From: Apium graveolens | Lineage: Eukaryota; Streptophyta; Magnoliopsida; Apiales; Apiaceae | Direction of reading: 5' to 3' | Assembly: GCF_009905375.1 (NCBI RefSeq) | Contig: NC_133648.1 | Coordinates: 27,199,376-27,263,375, forward strand | Length of the DNA: 64,000 bases | In this document: positions 56,601-64,000 of the stretch, piece by piece | Numbering within the stretch: position 1 is the stretch's first letter | Layout of the letters: each line of letters starts with the position of its first letter | Notes under the pieces: model-generated | The model's input: the letters and a program-made list of their open reading frames with translations, nothing else | The model's database searches: none | What the model was told of the DNA's origin: nothing | Made by a program: the position numbers and the translations under genes

Positions 56601-58236
56601 GGGATACAATCACTACTCGACGGATGATGAATATCCATCAAGATAGAAGAAATGAATGAGTTTGGAGTGGAGACTATTGTAGACTCTGTGCAGATTGATG
56701 AAAATTTGAGCACAGATGTCTCAACACACTCAGAAAGAAATGGCAAGTGAGCCAACAAGTCATCTAAAAGATGATGCTCACTTGCTTGTATTTTTGGCTT
56801 TTCCAAAAGAGTTAAAGATGGAGAATTTGGAAGTGATGTATTGATCATGTCAACATCCAGTGAGTGTGTGGGTGAGTTTGGTGTTTGAGGTGCTTCTATC
56901 ACTAGAGATTTTGGCTGTGACTCCATATTTACTGGAGCCACATCAAACTGACTTTGAGAGGGTGCAGTGACTGAGTCTATTGCTTCAGTTTGCACTGTGT
57001 GTGCATCCTGTGTATGCCCAGTTGGTTTAGATTTCTTCTTTCTGGCATATGTTTAGGGTGAGCTAGTGTCCCTTACCCTTTTGGCCTGTGCTCTTGGATG
57101 AGAGCTTTGTTCAATAGTCACATCCTTTTGGGAGGATGTAACTAGTAATGAGCTTAAGTCCTTTTTAAGCACTGCGGTTTTTTGAGAAGCTGCAGTGTGG
57201 CTAGGCTGAGAAACACTCACCTCTCCATCCTTATTCTTAGGACTTCTTTGATTTTCACCATGTCCCTCACCTTGCTTACCCTCCTTCACACTCCCCTATT
57301 TGGTTTTAGTGGATTTTGCAACTGGTTTCTTTTGAAAGAAACCAGAGGGGGCTTTCTTAGACTTGGATTTTGAAATTTATGGTTTAGTAGCTTGGGTAGG
57401 CATCTGTTGGGTCATTGGCACATATGCCATTGCTACACTTGAAGGCAAAGAAATGTGTGAGGTTGGAAGAGTGGAGACAGTAGAAATTACTTTACTTACC
57501 TGAGGTCCCTCCATTACTGGAAAATAGAATAAGGGCACCTCTTTGTGGTGATTTATTCTATTAAGATCTGCAATAATTCTTCTTTCTTGAACCCAACAGT
57601 TCAGTTTATTGGTTGGGTTCTCAATTACAATGTTCTCAATAAGATGGTTAGCAAGCATCATAAAGAATATAGCATAATAGACACTTTTATCTCTCTTATT
57701 GAGTTCTCCTAATTTAAAACCTAACTCAAACAAGACTAAGTCACTGGAATTAAAGTATTTATCAGTAACTAGCATGTAAAGCATGTTTAACATGAAGATG
57801 TTAACAGAGTCAAAATTGCTAATTTTACCAGAAAATACCTTAGTTACCACATCACACATATAACTTTATTTTTTTCTAAGACCCAACCTCCGAATTTCAC
57901 TTAATTTAGAGGTAGAAAGTGAATAGCCCATGGAGTTAAGCATGTTAACTATATCAGTGTTTGTGTGTGGAACAGTAGCAGTATTATCAGGAATTCTAAA
58001 GCATGCTTTGACAATGTCACTATTAATGCAAAACTGTTTACCTTTGAGAGTGAAAGTGATGGTCTTGTCAGTTGAGTTGTACACTGCAGTTGTCCATATC
58101 TCTTCTACAACCTCACAAAATCCATCATTTTGTGATAATCTCCAGACTGTTGAATCTCCTTGTTCACTAGAGCTGTGAAGTTATTCTTTTCATAGATATA
58201 TCTAGTTTGAGATATGATTTTTACTATAGGGGCCAT
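53682..58236 (-). pseudogene. ORF3 of element E, broken
   Basis: Starts at ATG 58236 (MAPIVKI, as MAPVVKI in C). N-terminal domain to about 57380 (CDVVTKVFSGKISNFDSVN), linker with PSSSDCIPTEKPNSSHPSD encoded by CCGTCG motifs (about 56520-56640), coiled coil about 55400-55700, internal purine tract 55392-55411, Lys-rich helix, and C-terminal domain 53682-54551 (LYICDIKELSDINLYLDEL, LRPYWLMEFRDEKGVRRFF). Stops or shifts near 58090, 57862, 57370, 57295, 57050, 56070, 55480, 55002, 54760-54560 and 54110-54017. The second-best preserved copy of this ORF type in sequence content, though not in frame. Confidence 0.85.
55392..55411 (-). other. Internal polypurine tract in ORF3 of E
   Basis: In sense AAAAAGGGGGAAAAAGAAAG, coding KKGEKE, about 1.9 kb before the 3' PPT. 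Confidence 0.45.
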
Positions 58237-58352
58237 TGCTAAAGATTTGAAATATGCAGAGAGAGAATTTGCTTTTGAGGAAGAAAGAAGTTAGAGCAGT
58301 TAAATCTTGAGAATGATAAAATAGTAGAATAAAAATGAGTTCTGCTTTTATA
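58237..58352 (-). promoter_or_regulatory. Putative internal promoter and leader of E ORF3
   Basis: In sense TATAAAA (58346-58352), about 110 nt before ATG 58236, with a T/C-rich leader (CTAACTTCTTTCTTCCTC). Matches the arrangement in C. Confidence 0.48.
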
Positions 58353-58762
58353 CTATCTCAGAAATAAACTGTCAAAAATAATAAAGAGAAATAAAGTAAC
58401 CAATCAAAATATCCCAAAATAGCCGTTTTAAAAATAAATAAACTGTAAAAATTCTGTCACTTATCCGTCGTGTTATGCTTACAAACTGTAAGTATACTCG
58501 ATGGATAATGTTCAGAGTTTTAACGGCTAAGATTGAGACAATTCGACGGATAAGGATAAATCAGTTATCCGTTGATTTATAAAATATTCCAGAAAAATAA
58601 TTGATTTTTATTAACAAGTAGTATTCCGACCGATGATCAAACTCGATGGACAATGAGCATCCGTCGGGATGTAAATTTTGACTTAGCCAAAATTTCATCC
58701 AACATAGAAAAATCAATTAAGTTTCTGGCTACACAATAACTTACAAAAGTATCTAAAATGAT
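58353..58762 (-). other. Post-pol spacer of E with CCGTCG/CGACGG motifs
   Basis: Non-coding. Motif copies in both orientations, e.g. near 58463, 58497, 58540, 58565, 58643 and 58660. Homologous to 33137-33539 of C. Confidence 0.82.
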
Positions 58763-59725
58763 TCAAGAGTAATTATGCATACTTAACTCACTTACCAACC
58801 TTAAAAATGTGGATTTATAAAGTGGCTTGGTAAATATATCTGCAAGCTGCTTTTCACTTGGAACAAAATGAAGTTCCACAGTACCATTCATCACATGTTC
58901 CCTTATGAAGTGGTACTTGATGTCTATGTGCTTTGTTCTTAAATGCTGCACTGGATTTTCAGTGATGGCAATTGCACTTGTGTTATCACAGAAAATGGGA
59001 ATTCTATCCACTTGTAGACCATAGTCCAACAATTGGTTTTTCATCCACCAAATATGTCCACAGCAACTACCAGAAGCAATATATTCAGCTTCAGCTGTAG
59101 AGGTAGAAACTGAATTTTGCTTTTTACTGAACCATGACACAAGCTTGTTCCCTAGAAATTGACAGGTTCCTGTTGTGCTTTTTCTGTCTATATTACAACC
59201 TGCATAATCTGCATCCAAATAACTAGTTAGATCAAAACCAGAATCTCTAGGGTACCAAATGCCAAGTTTTGGTGTACCCTTGAGATATCTGAAAATCCTC
59301 TTATTAGCTACTAAGTGAGATTCTCTAGGATCAGCCTGAAATCTAACACAAAGATAATTAGCAAACATTATATCTGGCCTACTGGCTGTTAAGTACAGAA
59401 GTGAGCCAACCATGCCCCTATAGCTTGAAATATCCACAGGCTTTTCAGTAGTGTTTAATTCAAGCTTGGTTACAGTGGCCATGTGAGTTTTTGCAGATGT
59501 GCAATTAATTAGATCAAACTTCTTTAAAAGATCATGAATGTATTTAGTTTGACTAATGAATATTCCATCACTAACTTGCTTAACTTGTAAACCAAGAAAG
59601 TAAGTTAGTTCTCCCATCATGCTCATTTCATACTTACTTTGCATCAATTTGGCAAACTTTTTGCAAAGTTTTTCATCTGTAAAGCCAAATATAATATCAT
59701 CTACATAGATTTGAACAAGTATATT
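58763..59725 (-). pseudogene. pol: Pol of element E: RT (from YVDD) and RNase H, cut by H
   Basis: Open reading from the H insertion point to the pol stop without breaks: [53 protein letters not shown], RNase H YLDADYAGC (first Ser-Asp changed to Leu-Asp), [21 protein letters not shown], tether [12 protein letters not shown] is inserted just upstream of YVDD. The rest of pol lies right of H, outside the window. Confidence 0.92.
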
Positions 59726-62700
59726 TGTAATAACTCGAATTTTTGAGACCTTGTAAAATGTTTAATGAATAGTAACCCTGACAGACAGGAAAAACTTTTG
59801 AACCTGACTATAAATGTTTAATGAATAGTAACCCTGATAGACAGGAAAAACTTTTGAACCTGACTATATAGTGCATGATGAAATGAGTTTCGGAGTTGAT
59901 ATTACGATTATACGTACTAAATGAGTGTATGTAAACACTATTAGTTTTCGAAGAAAATGAACTTTGAAAAACGACCGTATTTACGACTCATCGAGGATTA
60001 GGGGGAATCACAATATAATTATGAGATTAAAACCCTACGGATTTATATTCAAGTAGGATAAATAAAAATATAAGGAATAAATACAAAAGGAATTACGTCG
60101 CGAACCATTTACGAGTAAGTATTACGAAGAACGTTTAAGTAACCGAGCGAACGCATAAACGATTAAATAAACGTAACGCACTAACTAAACCATGGTAAGA
60201 AAGTAACCATGGTTACTTCATCAAATAGTGAGCTAACTATAGGATGATCAAGCTAGCTAGCAAAATAGTGTGCTAAGGAAGCTAACCTTGTAGTTTAGCT
60301 TGTAACCTAGTAAGCTATTAAGATTTGTCCCTAAGATTTACAACCAAGAATCAACCTAGAATGCTATACTAGGAGAATAAAATCAATTGCAAGATATCAC
60401 CCCATCTTCCTAGAAGCAACCTAGCAAATCAACCAAGCTAAGCAACTAAGAGGAGTATAAATACCCCCCTTGATGCTTCCATTCGGCCCTAATGAAAAAG
60501 GGAGAGAATTCAAATTCAAAACTCAAAGTTCTAGCACTTGTAAAATTCTCCCATTAATTCTCAAGCCTCCTAGAAATTAAAATAAGGTAAGAAAATTCTT
60601 TCATCTCTATTTATCAAGGTTTGATGGGTGAAATAAAATCAAGAAACTCACTAGTGAATAGTATGAATAGTAACCTCTCTTTGGTTTCTTGATTTCAATG
60701 GTGGTTTTAGGTTCCAAAAAACATACCAAGCACTTCCAAGCCTCCACCATCCTCAAGAACACATCTCAAGATTTCAAGAAAGGTAAAAATCTTTAGCCCA
60801 ACTGTATTTAAGATTTATTTTTAAGATCCATTTAGTATGTGGTAGTAAACCTAGTGTAATGAGTGTTATTGATGAAATCTTGATGATTAAGTTAAGTAGA
60901 TTTAAGGTTGGTTGTTGTTACCTCAAGAACATGATGTTCTTGAGAGGAGTTTATGTGTTGATAATGGAATGATGATTGTTGGTGGTTGTGTTAAGAGTTA
61001 GGGCGTAAACGAAACCCCGATCGTAAACGTAACTTCGTTAAAACCAACAAATCGTAACTTTAAGTTTCTGCAGTAAGTCCCGAATTTGTAAACTATAGTT
61101 TATTGAAAAATAACCCTTGATTATGATAGAAAATGTTATAAGGATCGTTTGGGCGCTTGAATTGCTTGAGTCCAATTTAGGGATCAAAAGTTATGACCGT
61201 TTTAGTAAAAGTTATTTACGCGACAAAAACTGCTAGGAATCACGAACTTTGAAAATATAAAGGACCGACTTAAATGTGTTCATAAATCATGAAATGTTTA
61301 CAGAGAGTACCATATTGAGTTTCCTAACTTCCATAAAAATTTCAATTGAAAATAATGATTTTTCAATTTTATAAAAATGTCAGAGCCGAGACCACGCGAG
61401 TAGAAACCGTAAGAATCCATAAGCGGAGCCGATGGTGATAATAAGAATGAACCTAAGATACTTAGGAAAATGAAGCGAACATAATGTGAATATGACTTAA
61501 AGGAATGATAAGGGTAGTATAAGTTGAGAGGGTGCTTAATAAGTAGCGAATGAGTGCGAGTTTCCATAAATTAGAGCGGAACCTAACAAAATGAAATGTA
61601 TTTATGGTTATAGATTTCCGAGGGGAACCTAGAGCATCCTCCACCTCGAGATACCCATGCAAGTTTACGAATCCAACTCCATTTTTACTGTTGTGTTGTG
61701 AAAGGATTGTTTTACTATCATTGCATAAATACCATGCTTGCCATGATACGTAGTTGTTGAAATTTCGCATAATGTAGCGATGTTGTACGATAAAGTATAT
61801 ATCGTGAAATGTTATTTCGCTTTAAGCGTGACGTATTATATAAGACCGAGAGTCGGTCGGGATTTAAGATGAAAACCCGAGAATCATTCCGGTGGTATTA
61901 TAGGATGATTATAAGTCCATAATAGTACGTTTTAAAGGGACTCAACGTCCACTTACGAAACATTTAAAACACCTCGAACTTTTATTAAAACGATTTCCCA
62001 ACGATCATATTCCCTCAACTATATTTTATTGTTCAAATAATAAATACTATATACTTATTCCTTATTATGGGAGTAGTATACTCCAACGATTATTTATTTC
62101 AAACCCGATTAATCACTATATATTATTAATTATGGAGACACAAACTAGTTGATGAATATTATTTTAAATATTCTTTTAAAGAGTAAACTCATTCGAGGTT
62201 TAATTATTTATCAATTATTATTTAATTATTTATTAAAGGGTTTATTATTGATTTAAAAATCATAGATCCTGATTTAAAATATACTTTCTGATTTCAGAAT
62301 ATCATTTGAATAATTTCAGATCGGCGGTGAATATTATCCCGATTTATTTAATATTTTGAATAAAGTTTCAAGGAGAAACTTTCCCCCTTATTAATTATTT
62401 GTTCACAACGGTCAACTCACATCCTTAGTACTTCCTCCAAAATTCTCGGAAGTACGTATATACATATATATACACTTATATCTTAGAGAGGTAAGTTGTT
62501 ACTATCAACAAGCAAAACGCTTGGGGAACTTCGATGTGGTTCAAGTTCTCGAGATTGATAGAATTCTTTTAAAGGACAAGGGAGGGGTAGCCTCTGGTAC
62601 TATATGTGCTAGATGGACTACCAAAGGTACCGCAGGCGAAGGTTCTCAGTGTACTCAGGAACTTGTGAAGTATGTGTATACCCGAAAATGGGACACGTAG

Positions 62701-63501
62701 CCCGATGCGGCATGGGTGATAACCAGGATACGAAGGTGTCGTCCTTCTACTAGTAGAAAAGTTTACTATTATCGTATTACGACTGATCATCGTATACGGT
62801 GGCTCCAACGAGTGTCCTAATTCTTCCAATTGGAATTGAGATGCAATACCGTAACCCAAGCCTAGGTGCTGGGATTACTATTAAGGTTTAAAGAATTATT
62901 TTTATAAGAAGGTGTGTATCACCAAGGAAAACTATTTTTGAATAAAACATAATTATCATATATAATGTTATCATACAGGCATTTTCATACTGTACATTAT
63001 TATGCTGGGCATTATAGCTCACACTTGTTTTCTTAAATTGACACAACACAATGGTGAATCAAGATGCCTGCCATGAGAACCACAGCCAGGAAACGGGTAG
63101 GAAATGGCCAGTTGTTCCGTAGATTGTTTGGTGTTGTACCACAGGTAGTCAGAATAAGCTGGATTAGTTTTCAGTTGTTTATAGTTCGGCTTATTTATAA
63201 GTATGACTTATGTAAGGTAAGAAACAAGAAACGTATATTTGGCCGGCGGACTAGCCTTACCTAAAGGTCATTCCCCGGTAAGATTATTTTACTTTTGGGT
63301 TGTAATAATTATCACTTGATGGTTGACAATTACTCTAGTTATGATGGTTCGTTTCCAAGACAATAACCTGTAAGTGTGTGTGTGTGTATGTGATAAGTGT
63401 GGGGTCGTGAAGTGTGAGTATTTATATACTATAGTGTGAGTTGTGTGAGTTTAGATGGCGTGGCCTCCGAGACTCCTGACCCCGGGTTTTAGGGCGCTAC
63501 A
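59726..63501 (+). repeat. 5' LTR of element H (3776 bp)
   Basis: Starts TGTAATAACTCGAATTTTTG and ends AGGGCGCTACA, with short inverted TGTA/TACA ends. TATA box TATAAATACC at 60456-60463, so U3 is about 0.75 kb and most of the LTR is transcribed R-U5. A (GT)n run lies at about 63377-63391. I see no credible gene; the minus-strand frames at 61298-61770 and 62569-62859 look like chance. Confidence 0.82.
59759..59870 (+). repeat. 56-bp tandem duplication in U3 of H
   Basis: Two adjacent 56-bp units (TTTAATGAATAGTAACCCTG ... GAACCTGACTATA) starting at about 59761 and 59817, differing by a single base in the middle (ACAGACAGG/ATAGACAGG). Confidence 0.9.
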
Positions 63502-63505
63502 GAAA

Positions 63506-63518
63506 TGGTATCAGAGCC
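63506..63518 (+). other. Primer-binding site of H (initiator tRNA-Met)
   Basis: TGGTATCAGAGCC, five bases after the LTR end. Confidence 0.9.
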
Positions 63519-63684
63519 TTAGGTTATCAAATCTTGGAAATGATAGGACATAAAATACGTAGACATAAGAATAATAAAATAATCAATTAGAGCTCAAGTC
63601 GAGTTCATCATCGGGCTACACGGGTAGTCTTGACCGTTTTACCCTCAAGGGAATTCCAACTCTAAGTTAGTAACACCTTGCCTA

Positions 63685-64000
63685 TTGTGTCAGGTACTAG
63701 TGGAGCCTAGGAGGGAGGTTGATCCTGTTGATGATGTCATGATTCCTGAGCGTGACCCTATTCCTGAGCCAGAGAGCCCACCCATTGATGATTCAGAGGA
63801 TGACCCTACTGAAGATGTCCTAGAGGAGGAGACTAACCTTCCTGTCCCCATAGCTATTGGCGTAGTATGGAGGGATGTAGAGATGTACCCTCACCAGGCT
63901 ATTCGCTCTCGTACACCACCCCAGGGATCTAGAGCCCTATGCCCTATACTGATGATGATGATGAGGAGGTGATACGTGCACAGTTCCACGAGGTTCATGT
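63685..64000 (+). pseudogene. gag: Gag start of element H, frameshifted and cut by window end
   Basis: Acidic, Pro-rich start (EPRREVDPVDDVMIPERDP, PEPESPPIDDSEDDP) leading to HQAIRSRTPPQGSRA. The frame then ends at TGA 63970-63972, while another frame continues DDDDEEVIRAQFHEVH, so there is a shift near 63930-63950. No ATG precedes the first residues; entry might be from TTG 63685 or ATG 63736. A TTGTGTCAG/G just upstream resembles a 3' splice site. Capsid core not yet reached. Confidence 0.55.

Larger units (their letters stand above)
52441..59725 (-). mobile_element. Element E: SIRE/Maximus-like copia retrotransposon, 3' half, relative of C
   Basis: Minus strand. From left to right in the window: 3' LTR, PPT, ORF3, promoter-like leader, spacer, RNase H and RT. 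It is cut at 59725 by element H, and the 5' half lies outside the window. Sequence and CCGTCG motif use match C closely, but its LTR is clearly diverged from that of C. It is inserted in X. Confidence 0.92.
59726..64000 (+). mobile_element. Element H: Ty3/gypsy-like (Tekay/Del-type) retrotransposon, 5' part
   Basis: Interrupts the RT of E. The 5' LTR (3776 bp) is followed by a Met PBS and the start of a gag-like ORF reaching the window end. The very long LTR, the TATCAGAGCC primer site and the acidic/proline-rich start before a DDDDEEVIRAQF-like segment fit Tekay/Del chromoviruses; pol is not visible, so lineage is tentative. The probable TSD ATATT is at 59721-59725. Confidence 0.8.

Noticed and set aside
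61298..61770. Minus-strand ORFs in the LTR of H (also 62569-62859)
   Set aside because: Located in a non-coding LTR, no domain, opposite strand to the element.
63377..63391. (GT)n run as recombination signal
   Set aside because: Short simple repeat with no further support.

Overview
This window looks like a heterochromatic, gene-free stretch of a plant nuclear genome. It is AT-rich and carries nested LTR retrotransposons with initiator-tRNA-Met primer sites. Their type (Ty1/copia elements with a post-pol ORF, a Tat/Athila-like LTR, a Tekay/Del-like LTR) points to a large-genome dicot; I cannot name the species. I find no host gene, tRNA, rRNA or CRISPR. Essentially every base belongs to one of nine elements, named A to H and X here.

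Layout, left to right: A (1-8463, minus, copia/SIRE-Maximus-like, 3' end outside the window) sits in the ORF3 of F (8464-12267, plus, only the 3' part is visible). F sits in the gag of G (12268-17624, plus, badly decayed). X (17625-18270 and 52172-52440), an LTR resembling Tat/Athila Ty3 elements, interrupts G just after a small post-pol ORF. C (18271-52166, plus, TSD CCATG) sits in X and is split twice: by D (21588-29575, TSD GTTTA, copia with an intact gag but a gutted pol) in gag, and by B (37099-49819, TSD CAAAG, 612-bp LTRs, uninterrupted 1116-codon pol) in ORF3. E (52441-59725, minus, a relative of C) also sits in X and is broken inside reverse transcriptase by H (59726 to the end, Ty3/gypsy-like with a 3.8-kb LTR). 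Order inferred from nesting: G, then F and X, then A, C and E, then B, D and H.

The SIRE-like elements (A, B, C, E, F, G) share a plan: LTR, Met PBS, gag with CCHC knuckles, a gag-pol junction carrying stop codons and a 3'-splice-site-like CAG/GG, pol (PR-IN-RT-RH), a spacer, a TATA box with a pyrimidine-rich leader, then a long third ORF, a G-rich PPT and the LTR. ORF3 has an N-terminal globular domain with an REWSF-type signature, a long charged Ser/Thr/Pro linker, a coiled coil ending in KKGE, and a basic/alpha-helical C-terminus. It shows no evident signal peptide or membrane anchor, so 'envelope-like' is not supported by what I can read.

Most interesting signals: (1) a probable second, internal promoter for the downstream ORFs in five elements, with a perfect 18-bp palindrome upstream of the TATA box in A and B; (2) an internal polypurine tract identical in core across four ORF3s, at a similar distance from the 3' PPT; (3) family-specific 10-mers scattered in both orientations through LTRs, spacers and coding linkers, read in different frames, which suggests a nucleic-acid role; (4) four 27-nt palindromes in the leader of D; (5) an R-U5 fragment embedded in the pol of G; (6) a small ORF between pol and ORF3.
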